A stretch of DNA of 64,000 nt from Rhabdochlamydiaceae bacterium (GCA_019745395.1 JAIETG010000007.1:32482-96481), one strand, 5' to 3'; positions 50,218 to 59,941 are shown, counted from the first letter of the stretch. Translations and numbers: made by a program. The notes: generated by a model not told the origin, from the letters alone.

Positions 50218-50976
50218 CTAAGGTGGTGGCGACTCAGAGCCGTTAAACATGATTACTTCTGCCATTTGCCCAGCTCCAGTCGTATCGATGTTGGGCGTTC
50301 CAAATTCAGCAAAACAGCCTCCAAACGATGGGTTAGTGACATTTCCTGCATTGACTGCTAATAGATTGGTCGCTTGCACTTGAAGATTTCTGAGGTCGAA
50401 TGGATCTGATTCAAAGGGGGAAACATTGAGCAGCTCGATAATCGGATCTCCGCTGAATATAAATGGAAGGGGAGCCCCGTAAGTCGCCGTGATAGGTGTA
50501 TATTGAACTGCTGCAGGGCTCACTGATTGAATTGCAGAAACCAATTGTTCTGGAGGGACAGAGAAGGTAACCCCGTCGGTGTCCATTTGGAACGCTGCAG
50601 GGTAATATTCGTGGTAGCGAATCTTAGTAGCCTTGGTCAAAAATTTAAGAACGGCAATCACTTCCTCTGGAGTTCCATTGGATTTATTAATAAAGATTTG
50701 GAACTTCAGTTTTTCCCTGTAATCATCATCGGACTCATCGGGTAACCGGCTTAGCCCTAATATTTGCCCGAGTCCATCAAGCTGAACGCCGATAGATGTT
50801 TCGATTGAACGATCAAATTTTAGGGTTTGATTGACATCATCAATTTCTTGAAACTGAGTGACAAATGCTTGGATCAAGCGTTGAAATCGGCTATATTCAC
50901 CGTCCAATAAACTTTGTTGAAATTGACCTGCAAGAAGAGCGATTGCCCTTTGAACGTGGTTCGGTATTAAGACCAT
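50218..50976 (-). CDS. Baseplate-associated protein (DUF2612-like)
   Basis: A 252-residue protein. VQLDGLGQILGLSRLPDESD, DDYREKLKFQIFINKSNGTP and EEVIAVLKFLT match DUF2612-type proteins, which occupy the place of tail protein I / Mu gp48 next to baseplate J in contractile tails. It lies directly downstream of the J-like gene (19-bp gap). Confidence 0.8.
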   Translation of the reverse strand: MVLIPNHVQRAIALLAGQFQQSLLDGEYSRFQRLIQAFVTQFQEIDDVNQTLKFDRSIETSIGVQLDGLGQILGLSRLPDESDDDYREKLKFQIFINKSNGTPEEVIAVLKFLTKATKIRYHEYYPAAFQMDTDGVTFSVPPEQLVSAIQSVSPAAVQYTPITATYGAPLPFIFSGDPIIELLNVSPFESDPFDLRNLQVQATNLLAVNAGNVTNPSFGGCFAEFGTPNIDTTGAGQMAEVIMFNGSESPPP

Positions 50977-50995
50977 TTTACCGCCTCTTGTTTTG

Positions 50996-52981
50996 TCATA
51001 CCGTCACCGTGATGCGCGATAGATCAAATACTGCTATTTCATTCTCTTGAATCGGAATGTCTGCCGTTCCATAGAGAGGGCTGTCGCCGGGACTGTTAGT
51101 TGCCGCTATTTGCATTACGCCGCTTGCGATTCCTGGGACATTGAAGATCTGGGCTAGAACCCTCTGCAATAGAACGTCGACACCGATCCCCAAATTATTT
51201 CCATAAGTATTGATAGATGCTGCTACCAAGTCTTGCCCGTTGGGAGGGAACGTCTCCTCAGAATAGAGAGTCAGCGCAACCGTAATCCAAATGTAGATGG
51301 GGGTGGGGCGGCTGAAATTGATGACTTGCAGCTCACCTTGTGAGTCGGTGATGGTAAAGGATGTATTACCGAACGTTTCGATCCCCGCTGGTTTGGTAAG
51401 CCAGATTTTATTTGCAACGTCAGCATCGGAACCTCCCTCTACAACTGCTTCGAAACTTTTGGCGAGGCGGCCGCCTTTAAATACTGCTTGCGCTTGACTC
51501 GCCCCGCCTGTAACTGAAAATGTTGTAATAGAAACTTCGACAGCCTCATTCATGGACATCGTGATCGTTCGGTTGGCCGTTCCACCGACAACAGCGGAAG
51601 CGATTTGAGGCTGATTAGCGAGGACGATCGCTATTGCATTCATGGTGTCAAGATGCGAGGTTGTGAAGGTGACAATGGGAAGCGTCTGAATGGTATTGAA
51701 AACAATCGTGATCGTATTGCCGGTGACTAAATCCTGATTCAAAACGATATCAATCGGCTCTTGAGTCATTGTCCTGTTTTCGAAAATGAAAGCAGATGTG
51801 ACTCCGGGAACTTGCTGGAGGAGCCGCGCTCTGATGGATTCGACAGTTCCTGCTCCTAAAAGTCGGATGGAATTATTTCTTCTAATGCGCAGCTCGGCGT
51901 CGGTTTCGATAAAGCGTCCTGTCACACCGGCCTTTGGATTATTGATCGAATTCCATCCTGAGATAGGGGTGAGAATTTCCACTAAGGTATTGACTGGAGC
52001 AGCGATTGGAGCAAAGTCTTGGGACAGAAAAGTTACTGGTGATGACTGAGCCAAGATACTTAGATTAGTTCCCACGCTGATGGAGAAAGGCACGTCCGGA
52101 TCATCTGCTACGATGGATAGGCTTCCTATCAAATCTGTGGCTACAACAGTTGAAATTGTCGCATTGATGATGCTGGTTAAATTTTGAGATACTGCATTGA
52201 TGGTAGGAAGATCAAAGGTTACGGCGTAAGTCGGCTGCGATGCTCCGCCCGTTATGACGATTGAATTCACCACCACATTTTTGCCGAGCACCGGGACGAC
52301 GTTGATAATATTCGGGTTTGTAGGGGTAGCGGATAAAACATCAGGATAGGCTGCGATAGCAGCGGCTAGATCTGTAAGAGTTTGATTATTATCTGTGTCG
52401 AAAGGAACGGCGGCGAGCGTTGTACCATTGATAGTCGCGACTATCGAGTTTCCGGTGACGAAGCTCCCAGTAAAAGTGATGATCGGAAGGGAATAGGTGA
52501 GGGCTTGGTTATTGATGATAGCTGTGTAGGATTGCGGCGCTGATAATCCAACCAGAACAGTGGCGGATGCTGCTCTAGATCGTGTGATAAATGTATCGGC
52601 TTGACAGAAGAAAACCGCTCCCGTATCAGGGATTCTGGCTAAAGCTCCTTGGTTGATCAGGGTTCCTTCTAATCCTGTGCACACACCAGTAACACTCGTT
52701 TGCTGGGCGGCAAGTCTTGTGATGGCATTCAACTGCACAACATTATCCAAGCTGATTCCTTCAGCCGAGTTGGGGTATTGGCTGAAGTAGACGTCTTGCA
52801 TGTTTTCCCATATGTCAGCCTCGACTTTTGAGATCACGCCGATAAGCTGGCCGAAGATGGATTGAGGATCGAGATTGATTTCGCCAAAGGCAGCAAGCAG
52901 AAGGTTTTGATTTTCTGCATGGATATCAGGAAGCCGTTTGATCTTAAAACCCTGAGGAGTTAGCCCGAATGGAGAGGTCAT
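50996..52981 (-). CDS. Baseplate J-like wedge protein with two inserted repeat domains
   Basis: A 661-residue protein, much longer than usual for the J family (about 350-400). The normal core is visible: N-terminal PQSIFGQLIGVISKVEADIW, VTGVCTGLEGTLINQGALAR, ETDAELRIRRNNSIRLLGAG, VPGVTSAFIFENRT and FEAVVEGGSDADVANKIWLT. Two insertions interrupt it, at residues 165-256 and 408-501, both ending in VTGGASQ. The second splits the core between SAFIFENRT and SFEAVVEGG. The first lies inside another repeat domain (about 151-318). The core contacts the tube and sheath ends; the inserts probably project outward. Confidence 0.85.
   Translation of the reverse strand: MTSPFGLTPQGFKIKRLPDIHAENQNLLLAAFGEINLDPQSIFGQLIGVISKVEADIWENMQDVYFSQYPNSAEGISLDNVVQLNAITRLAAQQTSVTGVCTGLEGTLINQGALARIPDTGAVFFCQADTFITRSRAASATVLVGLSAPQSYTAIINNQALTYSLPIITFTGSFVTGNSIVATINGTTLAAVPFDTDNNQTLTDLAAAIAAYPDVLSATPTNPNIINVVPVLGKNVVVNSIVITGGASQPTYAVTFDLPTINAVSQNLTSIINATISTVVATDLIGSLSIVADDPDVPFSISVGTNLSILAQSSPVTFLSQDFAPIAAPVNTLVEILTPISGWNSINNPKAGVTGRFIETDAELRIRRNNSIRLLGAGTVESIRARLLQQVPGVTSAFIFENRTMTQEPIDIVLNQDLVTGNTITIVFNTIQTLPIVTFTTSHLDTMNAIAIVLANQPQIASAVVGGTANRTITMSMNEAVEVSITTFSVTGGASQAQAVFKGGRLAKSFEAVVEGGSDADVANKIWLTKPAGIETFGNTSFTITDSQGELQVINFSRPTPIYIWITVALTLYSEETFPPNGQDLVAASINTYGNNLGIGVDVLLQRVLAQIFNVPGIASGVMQIAATNSPGDSPLYGTADIPIQENEIAVFDLSRITVTV
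51479..51760 (-). repeat. Domain A copy in the J-like protein (second)
   Basis: Encodes residues 408-501 (DLVTGNTITIVFN, DTMNAIAIVLANQPQIASAVV, TTFSVTGGASQ). Protein-level repeat shared with 52214-52489, 59310-59582 and 63501-63788. Confidence 0.75.
52214..52489 (-). repeat. Domain A copy in the J-like protein (first)
   Basis: Encodes residues 165-256 ([48 protein letters not shown]). It is nested inside domain B of the same protein. Confidence 0.75.
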
Positions 52982-53340
52982 GCTACGAGCTCCTGTTTTA
53001 AGGTGATTTCTCCTTGGATAGTGCTTACAGAGAAGACGACTGAATAGACGCGGCGCTGAGCGTCGAAATTGCTTGAAAAGCTGAGAATCTGATCAACACC
53101 AGGCGTATCGAGAATTTCTTCTTTAAGAACGCTTTCGATGCGGATTTGATTGGGAGCTTTGATAAAGAAATCGACGTAGTATGGGACGCCTGCAGTGATA
53201 TCTAAAAACCATTCTCCCAGGATAAAGCGGAGCCTGATCGCCAGATTCTGAGCGATTTGGTCTCTACCTTCCACCAATTGGAGGTCAAAATTTTCTAAGA
53301 GCAAGTCGCCGGTTGTCGGATCCAGCGCGATATCTTTCAT
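52978..53340 (-). CDS. Baseplate wedge protein, gp25/gp46-like (DUF2634 type)
   Basis: A 120-residue protein. DIALDPTTGDLLLENFDLQL, GRDQIAQNLAIRLRFILGEW and DITAGVPYYVDFF are typical of the gp25/GPW and Mu gp46 group, which connects the baseplate wedge to the sheath. The gene overlaps the start of the J-like gene by 4 bp, the standard order in contractile-tail operons. Confidence 0.85.
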   Translation of the reverse strand: MKDIALDPTTGDLLLENFDLQLVEGRDQIAQNLAIRLRFILGEWFLDITAGVPYYVDFFIKAPNQIRIESVLKEEILDTPGVDQILSFSSNFDAQRRVYSVVFSVSTIQGEITLKQELVA

Positions 53341-53427
53341 GAAGCCTCGTTAACTCAAAAACGTTTCCTAACGCGTTTACGGCTGGGTAATTGAGTTAAT
53401 CGAGACTGTTGGGTATGCTTTTTGCTA

Positions 53428-54078
53428 TTAAGGGATTGATCCCTTGATAGAGTCTAAAGCAAATTTTAAAGTTGCGTACGTGGGTCCTATTCCTTGGAAA
53501 ATCGGACTTCCGGGAGCGGTTGTCACGGAAGTTGTCAAAATTCCAAGTATACTGCTGACGATATCGAGCACTTCTGCTGAAGTGTTTCCTATCGCCACTT
53601 TTGAAACTGTTTGGATTTGAATATCCCCACTAGCCTTAATTCTTATACTAGAGTTTTTATACGTTAAAAGCACGTCTTCATTGTTTTCGGATAAAGAATT
53701 TTCTGAGAACGGCATTAACCCCATGATTGCAATGGCATCCGAAAGATCGAATTTTCTGGGATCATTCGGGGCGACTATGCCACCTACCGACTTCCAAAGA
53801 TCCGTGCTTCTTTCAATAAACAAGAGCAGGCAGTTATCGCCCGGCACAACTGGAAAAGTCAGGCCAGCCCCGCCCGCTCTTGGGAAAATAACGGGAACAT
53901 TATTGAGAATAGGCATTTCTTGCGTGGTCCCATCCAAATAACTCTTCTTTAAACAGGGCTGGATTGAAGCATTTTGAGTCGAGTAGTCGTAGGAGATGAC
54001 TTGGCCTGGGAGCGCCGTGTGGACGTCATATAATTGAAATTGGATAGCCTGCCTCATTGCATCGGTCATTGTGGTCAT
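53428..54078 (-). CDS. Baseplate spike protein (Gp138/gpV-like)
   Basis: ATG 54078 overlaps the hub gene stop (ATGA), so it is preferred to the frame start at 54108; the product has 216 residues. The N-terminal OB-fold-like region (VHTALPGQVISYDYSTQNAS, then PVVPGDNCLLLFIERSTDLW) is of the Gp138 type. The C-terminal part has beta-helix-like strands (SSIRIKASGDIQIQTVSKVA). It forms the membrane-piercing spike below the tube. Confidence 0.78.
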   Translation of the reverse strand: MTTMTDAMRQAIQFQLYDVHTALPGQVISYDYSTQNASIQPCLKKSYLDGTTQEMPILNNVPVIFPRAGGAGLTFPVVPGDNCLLLFIERSTDLWKSVGGIVAPNDPRKFDLSDAIAIMGLMPFSENSLSENNEDVLLTYKNSSIRIKASGDIQIQTVSKVAIGNTSAEVLDIVSSILGILTTSVTTAPGSPIFQGIGPTYATLKFALDSIKGSIP

Positions 54079-54938
54079 ATTAGGATAATCTCCATGGTTG
54101 AACGCCAATTCGGACCGAAAGTATCTCCCTCATGCTTGATTGAAAAGACTGAGTAGGGGCCGTCGAGTCCTATTCTTTGGGATTTTACGTTGATTAGGTC
54201 GCCGGGGAGAATGTCCGGGCGTAATGTTGTTGTGACGATATAGCCTGTTTTAGGACCGTCCAAGTAAAGGCTGGCTCTTTTATCTGTAAATCTTTGAGGA
54301 ATGCCGATCATGCCGGTATCGGCGTTGATTTCTATGGCCGGTTTGGAAGTTGTGCCGAATTGAGGAATAATTTGGAGTTTCCCATTCTGAACGCTCCACT
54401 TCAATCCGAGCCTTGATACCGTTTTGTCGATTGCATTTTTCCCCATTCCTATAAATTCAAAGCCCTGCTCATAAACAATATTATCAGTAGGAGAAAACTC
54501 AGAAATAGTAAGCCCCATTTGCTGCGCGATCGTCTCGACAACCTGGCGCACTGCGACCTTTTCCTTGAAGCTAACGGAGATATTCTTTTGGTTGAGAATC
54601 CGCTCTCCATCTCCGCAGTCCAAAGCGGTGATGATTTCCGGTTGTTCATAGGCATGGCTGACCTGCGTGGTATTCCCAATGAAAAGCAACTGCTCTCCGG
54701 CGTCCTGGCTGTATCCGGCTGATACAATGACTTGGTCTCCATAGTCTTTAATCCTATTTCTGTTTTCCTGGCTTAAGTTCCATATTTTTACCGAGGCCGT
54801 ATTGGCTGACCATGCTAAATTCTTTTGCATAGAAAAGGCTATGCGCAGGTTTGCAAGTTTTATGTTTCCGATATATCCATTAAAAGTAGAATTTCTTAAA
54901 TCAATTTCAACGCTTGCAATTCGATTGAATCGGGTCAT
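54075..54938 (-). CDS. Baseplate hub protein (phage protein D/gp44-like)
   Basis: A 287-residue protein. An N-terminal strand-rich part (VEIDLRNSTFNGYIGNIKLA, SVKIWNLSQENRN) is followed by the hub core (EKVAVRQVVETIAQQMGL, GRMGKNAIDKTV-like segment, LKWSVQNGKLQIIP) and LRPDILPGDLINVKS. The order hub-spike-wedge-J is standard in contractile tails. No lysozyme-like insert is visible. Confidence 0.75.
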   Translation of the reverse strand: MTRFNRIASVEIDLRNSTFNGYIGNIKLANLRIAFSMQKNLAWSANTASVKIWNLSQENRNRIKDYGDQVIVSAGYSQDAGEQLLFIGNTTQVSHAYEQPEIITALDCGDGERILNQKNISVSFKEKVAVRQVVETIAQQMGLTISEFSPTDNIVYEQGFEFIGMGKNAIDKTVSRLGLKWSVQNGKLQIIPQFGTTSKPAIEINADTGMIGIPQRFTDKRASLYLDGPKTGYIVTTTLRPDILPGDLINVKSQRIGLDGPYSVFSIKHEGDTFGPNWRSTMEIILI

Positions 54939-55259
54939 TTAAACAAACTCCCCTAAAGCATAATAAATTAATTCAGTCACTTCTCCCATGTCGTAGCGTT
55001 GAATTTTCCCCTGGCCGCCGATGATATTTTCGCAGACGATATCGCCGCTCGGCTTGCCATTTGCAACATACTGGGCAGTCAGATCGTAGTTGGCGACGAC
55101 CTTGATCCCAAGAATGATAGGCACTAAATCCCGCGTTAGGATGTCCATGACCCAGTACTCATTCATTGCATTCCAGCTGAAAGAGAGGACAAAGGTTTGA
55201 CTGCCTAGCTCGATCTGTTCCTGCCATTGCGAAGGTTCTTTAAAAGGAATGATTTGCAT
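54939..55259 (-). CDS. Phage baseplate-proximal protein (DUF6983-like)
   Basis: A 106-residue protein with LGSQTFVLSFSWNAMNEYWV, LVPIILGIKVVANYDLTAQY and IYYALGEFV. Proteins of this size and pattern stand between the tape measure/Dit-like gene and the hub gene in DUF3383-type phages. Its stop is adjacent to the hub start. Confidence 0.65.
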   Translation of the reverse strand: MQIIPFKEPSQWQEQIELGSQTFVLSFSWNAMNEYWVMDILTRDLVPIILGIKVVANYDLTAQYVANGKPSGDIVCENIIGGQGKIQRYDMGEVTELIYYALGEFV

Positions 55260-55906
55260 TACGCAACCCCCAGGATTTGACTTTTTACAGACAGGACTGC
55301 TGGCAGGATGTTGCCGGGGATGGGGGCTAACGATTGGACGCCTACATTAATTCCGCTTGATGCTTGGTCCTTCAAGCTATCGGCTGGATCGTTTTGAATG
55401 ATCGGATAGTTGGCGTTGGATGCCACAGTGTCTCTGGGTATCTTGGTCTGGATTCCTCCGAAAATATTCCCTTGGTCAAGCAGCAGCCTGACAGAGGTAT
55501 CGAATACAATTCTTTGCAATTCAATGGTGAAGGTAAGGGATTGGCCGGTTCTTATATCCCTGGGGACATCAAGAGTGGTGATGGCCATATTTTTATAAAC
55601 CTTCAGCCCGGTTACGACAGTCACCACATCTCTATTTTGATGGAGCTGGATCAGCCGGTTGAAGGCATCAATGGACCGGTTGAATGGAGCAAAAATGGAA
55701 AGAGGGGTGTCGGTAACCAGCCCGACTAAAACGACTATGTCCGGCTCATTGATAATGTGGTCCGAAATAATGGTCCCGGTTTCCACGGGATAATTTGTCA
55801 CACGGGATGCAAAGCGATGCTCTTCGCGGATAGTTACATCTAAATCGATCGATCCGATTTTAGGGCTTGGGTATTTTTTCCCGAATAGAAGAGATAAGAC
55901 CATCAT
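55259..55906 (-). CDS. Dit-like / LysM-position tail protein
   Basis: A 215-residue protein. IGSIDLDVTIREEHRFASRV, VTNYPVETGTIISDHI and SQSLTFTIELQRI-type segments match the N-terminal domain of Dit-like baseplate proteins found next to short tape measures. The C-terminal tail is Ala/Pro/Val rich. It overlaps the tape-measure gene by ATGA. Confidence 0.7.
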   Translation of the reverse strand: MMVLSLLFGKKYPSPKIGSIDLDVTIREEHRFASRVTNYPVETGTIISDHIINEPDIVVLVGLVTDTPLSIFAPFNRSIDAFNRLIQLHQNRDVVTVVTGLKVYKNMAITTLDVPRDIRTGQSLTFTIELQRIVFDTSVRLLLDQGNIFGGIQTKIPRDTVASNANYPIIQNDPADSLKDQASSGINVGVQSLAPIPGNILPAVLSVKSQILGVA

Positions 55907-56973
55907 TCCACCTGCGGGTTGTTGTTATAGATTTCCCGTACCTGATCGATTAAAGCGCTTTTAATCACTTCATCAACGGTTTCACGCAGGATAACTTGCT
56001 GCTGTTCAGTGGTCCCCGGAGGGACTTGCATCTCTATCTTCGTATCGATATTGAAATTCTGTTCTGTGACTGCGGGCGCATTTTTGGCGGCTTGATTTTC
56101 CATGACTCGATTGATTTTTTGGGTTGCTTGTACCTCAAAATCGGGGATTTCTGCGAAATCGGCCATGAGTTCGCGATTTAATCCTTCGCCTATTGCCTTG
56201 AATGCCCCTTTTATTCCTCTGGCCACATAGCCTATCCCTCTCATGACGACTTCTAAAACTTTCACTCCAGCCGTAATGGCTGGTAAAATGTCTTCAACAA
56301 AGGCTATTTTGAAGGATTCAAAGGTGTTCCAAAAAGAGCGAATCGACTTATTGACATCCTCAAAGGCTGGCAGAGAATTTTCGAGCGATTTTGCATAATC
56401 AGCATACTTACCCGTCAAAACATCCAGATTGTCGCCTGCTTCTTTGGCAAATTTGATGAATTTTTGCGCATCTTCCTCACCGAAAAAGAACTTGGCTATC
56501 GTGAATTTTTCAGTCTCGGTCCGTGCTTCATTAATCCTTTTGAGAATATCGACGAAGAGGTCGCGAGCATTTTTGACTTCACCTGTAAATTTATCGCGGA
56601 ATTCAACGCCTGTGTAGTAGGCGATATTTGCTAAATCACCCATGCCATATTTGGCCTCGCGAAGCATTGTGCTAAGGCTTTTTAAGGCCGATTCAAAATT
56701 TTTTGGATCGATTCTAAAATCTTCGGCGGTTCTTCTTAGCTTGAGGAATTCCTGGAAAGAGATGCCAATACTCTTTGCAAGGTCATCGGCGTCAAGGGTT
56801 GCGTCAGAAATATCTTTGAAGAATTCGAGAGTTTTGGCTACAAAGGCAGTGGCAGCTGTTGCGGCGATGGCAAATTTGGTTTTGAAACCAATAATAGTGC
56901 GGTTGAAATCTTCAACGCCTTTCTTATCGACTACAAAACCAAGAACGGTAGTAAGCTCTCTGACGACTGTCAT
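55903..56973 (-). CDS. Short tail tape-measure protein
   Basis: A 356-residue, mostly helical protein with a hydrophobic segment near 30-50 (TKFAIAATAATAFVAKTLEF) and another near 235-260 (LPAITAGVKVLEVVMRGIGY). It sits directly after the frameshifted chaperone gene, the invariable position of tape measures. The small size implies a tail of only about 50 nm by the usual rule of about 0.15 nm per residue. Confidence 0.75.
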   Translation of the reverse strand: MTVVRELTTVLGFVVDKKGVEDFNRTIIGFKTKFAIAATAATAFVAKTLEFFKDISDATLDADDLAKSIGISFQEFLKLRRTAEDFRIDPKNFESALKSLSTMLREAKYGMGDLANIAYYTGVEFRDKFTGEVKNARDLFVDILKRINEARTETEKFTIAKFFFGEEDAQKFIKFAKEAGDNLDVLTGKYADYAKSLENSLPAFEDVNKSIRSFWNTFESFKIAFVEDILPAITAGVKVLEVVMRGIGYVARGIKGAFKAIGEGLNRELMADFAEIPDFEVQATQKINRVMENQAAKNAPAVTEQNFNIDTKIEMQVPPGTTEQQQVILRETVDEVIKSALIDQVREIYNNNPQVE

Positions 56974-57151
56974 TTCGACCCTTTCTTTTTAGATTCTTCC
57001 ATCAGATCGAGACGCATATCCAGCAGAGCATTTGCTCTCAGTAGATCATCTAAACTCCATATGCGCTCAATCTCCTCTAGGGAGGCCATCCCTTCCAATA
57101 TAATACGCCAGAAAAGGAACTCGCTCTTTATGTCCGGATGGAGGTTTTTTT
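56970..57151 (-). CDS. Minus-one frame extension of the tail chaperone (gpGT-like)
   Basis: No start codon with a good ribosome-binding site opens this frame, yet it encodes a coherent sequence (SEFLFWRIILEGMASLEEIE, then RIWSLDDLLRANALLDMRLD) typical of the T part of lambda-type G/GT chaperones. It runs from a run of seven A (minus strand, 57145-57151) to TGA 56970-56972, overlapping the tape-measure start. The fused product from 57604 would have 211 residues. Confidence 0.65.
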
Positions 57152-57604
57152 CGTGTCTGGCTGACGATTCTGCGGCATCGGTGCTGTAGCTCCGAATAGG
57201 CGTCCAATACCGCTCTCCCCAAAAAAAGAACCAAAGTTGCAGTCAATGACAAACCATAAGACCTGCATAAGTGTTCCCAAATCCCCAGCGAACTCCACAT
57301 CGATGACAGAATCGGTGAGTTCCATGCCATCTTTTCGGACTCCTTGGCAGAGTTCAAGAACCAAGCTCTCAAAGGTTTTATCATCGAGCTGGGACATCAA
57401 AGATTCTACCGCTCGCACTGCTTCTGTTTTAGAGAAGGGTAGTCCGGACATGCTCTCGTTATTGTTTCCAGGCAAAAATAGTTGAGCAAGAGCGGGTCCA
57501 AACAGGCGTAAAAGCCTAGCTTTTAGGCGCAAAGCTCTTCTTGCTGGCAACTGCGTAACCGAGTAGGTGGCTCCATGAATTTGTTTTTCTCTGGTTTCAA
57601 TCAT
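57128..57604 (-). CDS. Tail assembly chaperone (G-like)
   Basis: A 158-residue protein (YSVTQLPARRALRLKARLLR, then VRAVESLMSQLDDKTFESLV). It belongs to the tail-assembly chaperones found between the tube and tape-measure genes of DUF3383-type phages. The zero frame ends at TAA 57128-57130 shortly after a run of seven A coding for Lys-Lys; a minus-one slip there gives the extended form. Confidence 0.75.
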   Translation of the reverse strand: MIETREKQIHGATYSVTQLPARRALRLKARLLRLFGPALAQLFLPGNNNESMSGLPFSKTEAVRAVESLMSQLDDKTFESLVLELCQGVRKDGMELTDSVIDVEFAGDLGTLMQVLWFVIDCNFGSFFGESGIGRLFGATAPMPQNRQPDTKKTSIRT

Positions 57605-58035
57605 ACGTTCACTCCATTGCTACCGACGAAGACGTCGAGGTCTACGAGGTCTAATACCCACTCACGATTTGCGAGGTCTTGCCCAAATTCTGAGGAAGGA
57701 TATTTTTTAACCCATCCTGTTGCACTGAAAAAGATTGAGTTGCCGCTCAGGTCTTTGACCAAAATCGGCACGACACCCGCATTCGTCAGTTCATCCACGT
57801 TAGCAAATCCAGAGAGCACATCATTGCTGGGGCTCGATTGTTTAAGGGTGATGATCATATTTCCAGAGCGATTATTGCTCTTGATGCGGGTACTGGTGCC
57901 ATCTGCACCGGTGACTTTCGTCCATTGATTATCATCTCGGTCGACAAGCAAGAAGGTGCCATCGGCAAAACCGCTCATTGGCACTCCGCCTACCGTGATG
58001 ATGACCTGTTTGGGGTCATAAGTTCTTACTGCCAT
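57601..58035 (-). CDS. Tail tube protein (DUF3277-like)
   Basis: A 144-residue protein. YDPKQVIITVGGVPMSGFAD, FLLVDRDDNQWTKVTGADGT and STRIKSNNRSGNMIITLKQS are the usual pattern of DUF3277 tube proteins. It forms the inner tube of the contractile tail and follows the sheath gene by 17 bp. Confidence 0.85.
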   Translation of the reverse strand: MAVRTYDPKQVIITVGGVPMSGFADGTFLLVDRDDNQWTKVTGADGTSTRIKSNNRSGNMIITLKQSSPSNDVLSGFANVDELTNAGVVPILVKDLSGNSIFFSATGWVKKYPSSEFGQDLANREWVLDLVDLDVFVGSNGVNV

Positions 58036-58052
58036 AAGTATCTCCTAGTCTT

Positions 58053-59933
58053 TTAAACGGTGACGGTTCCTGTGATGTTAATTGCATGAATTGCCCCCGC
58101 TAAAGTGGCTTGAAAGCGGACATTTCTTAAAATCCGCTGAGCTTTATCATTCGGGGGAACATTCGCGGCCTTCGGCACCGTCACCGTTGGAGCTGGATCA
58201 TTTGCAATGAAGTTGTTGCTGATCCCGAGCTGAAGAGCTCTCTTCACTTCGGATTCAATTGCCGTGATCCCAGCATCGGTATAGGGGACTTTGTTGCTAT
58301 TCACTAAAACGGAATAGACGAATTCTTGAATCCGTGAGGTCAACCAATCTACTCCTCGCACGATATCAATGAATTCCCCCTGAGCAACGGTACCTTCTCT
58401 TGTGATCCCCACTCCGCCAATGAACTCATAGGTATTGGCCTTCTTGTTTCTGGCGTTTTGCGATTGTGTGCTTGTGAGATTGGAGTAGGAAATAGAATTT
58501 AGCCGCTTAAATTTCCAAGTTTCCGACCCTGGATCTAGCGGAAGAACCCCACCAAACCAGGCGCATTCAGGGAAGTCGCTCGCTGCATCTTGATGGTAGA
58601 GGATAAAAGTTCGGACATACCCGGCTTGGTTACATTTAGCTGCAATGGAAGAGAGATCGACGCCTGCAGCCAAATTGATGATATTTGGATCATCTGAAGC
58701 TGTTCCAAATAGTTTAATTTGTCCCTCTGCCCATCCTGCAGCTGAGAAAACTGTCGCCAGAGTTCTATCTGTGAGAGCAAGTGCATACCAAGTGTCATCC
58801 ACTAATTGGACGGCATTTAAGTCATTTACAACTGTATCCGAAGGGACAAATGGGCTAATAATCAATCCAAATTGTTTGCTCAAGATTCCATCTGACACGC
58901 TTAAGACAAATCCTGTTCCGGATACGTTGGCTGTAATCTCAAAGCTTCCATTGAGATTGTCTTCAGCGCTTACTGGAACAGCCGTTTGGGCCGAAATTAT
59001 TGCCACCAGTGCTGCTGCAATGTCTTCGTTGGTCTGAACTTCATTCAGGGTTGTATAGGTGAAGGCGACCCCATTGATAGTGACCGTATAGTCTGTGTTA
59101 GGCTCTACTTGTGTGACGGTGACGCGTGCAGCATCCGGATTTACAATGCTTGAACTTACATCCAAAGTATAAGGAGTCCCAGGCACGGCAGCTACTAATC
59201 CAAAAGTTCCGTCCAGATTATCAGTGGCCGTGACTCCCAATGCTGCTGCATTGATTGCAGCAACTAATGAGCCAGCAATCGTTTCTGGCGATACAGGCTG
59301 GACCGGCGTTGTGATGATGGCTGTTGGCTGGCTGGCTCCTCCCGTTACAACAAAAGAATTGATGATCGCTGAAACATTCGGTTTCCCGAATACGTTAATG
59401 ACCAAATTTGAACCAGTGATGCTCACGGAATCAACGGCAGGGTTGGCTTCCAGAGCCGTCGCGATGTCGTTCATCGTGGTGATTTGATCGGTATTGAATG
59501 GAATAGCGGTTAAAGGGGTTCCATTCAAAGTGATCGCAATAGAATTGCCTGTGACGAAATTTCCGCTCATGGTCACTATGGAGTTTTGAGCGGTAGGGGT
59601 AGAAGGAACCGTGACATTTGTTGAATTGATGGTGGTCGTATAATTGAAAGGAGACATGGCGGTCTCCACTGCAATCGTTGCACTATCGACTGTTCTGCGA
59701 CCAATGGCTATTTGTTCTGGGCTCAACGCCTGGCTAAAAGCCTCTTGGGCGGCGATGTATTCCAAGTCAGTAGGGCTGAAGTCATTGGCTACTCCCTGAA
59801 TATTGCTGTAAAATCTGATGCGATCATTAAACCGTTTATGGGTTCCCAAAATCATGAGAAGGCCAAAGCCAGCTTCTGAGACAGCTTGGGTGTCTCGAGT
59901 GATCTGCACGTTTACGATATCGCTTAATGGCAT
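58053..59933 (-). CDS. Tail sheath protein (DUF3383-like) with inserted repeat domains
   Basis: A 626-residue protein. The sheath core is visible at both ends: [20 protein letters not shown] and [11 protein letters not shown] near the start, and [40 protein letters not shown] and [20 protein letters not shown] in the C-terminal half. Between them are about 260 extra residues. Domain A (118-208) is nested in one domain B (97-275), and a second domain B lies at 280-356. The inserts probably decorate the outside of the tail. Confidence 0.85.
   Translation of the reverse strand: MPLSDIVNVQITRDTQAVSEAGFGLLMILGTHKRFNDRIRFYSNIQGVANDFSPTDLEYIAAQEAFSQALSPEQIAIGRRTVDSATIAVETAMSPFNYTTTINSTNVTVPSTPTAQNSIVTMSGNFVTGNSIAITLNGTPLTAIPFNTDQITTMNDIATALEANPAVDSVSITGSNLVINVFGKPNVSAIINSFVVTGGASQPTAIITTPVQPVSPETIAGSLVAAINAAALGVTATDNLDGTFGLVAAVPGTPYTLDVSSSIVNPDAARVTVTQVEPNTDYTVTINGVAFTYTTLNEVQTNEDIAAALVAIISAQTAVPVSAEDNLNGSFEITANVSGTGFVLSVSDGILSKQFGLIISPFVPSDTVVNDLNAVQLVDDTWYALALTDRTLATVFSAAGWAEGQIKLFGTASDDPNIINLAAGVDLSSIAAKCNQAGYVRTFILYHQDAASDFPECAWFGGVLPLDPGSETWKFKRLNSISYSNLTSTQSQNARNKKANTYEFIGGVGITREGTVAQGEFIDIVRGVDWLTSRIQEFVYSVLVNSNKVPYTDAGITAIESEVKRALQLGISNNFIANDPAPTVTVPKAANVPPNDKAQRILRNVRFQATLAGAIHAINITGTVTV
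58869..59096 (-). repeat. Domain B copy in the sheath protein
   Basis: Encodes residues 280-356 ([50 protein letters not shown]). The same pattern, interrupted by domain A, lies at residues 97-275 and in the J-like protein at about 151-318. Confidence 0.65.
59310..59582 (-). repeat. Domain A copy in the sheath protein
   Basis: Encodes residues 118-208 ([58 protein letters not shown]). It is nested within a domain B. Confidence 0.75.
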
Positions 59934-59941
59934 AACCCCTC

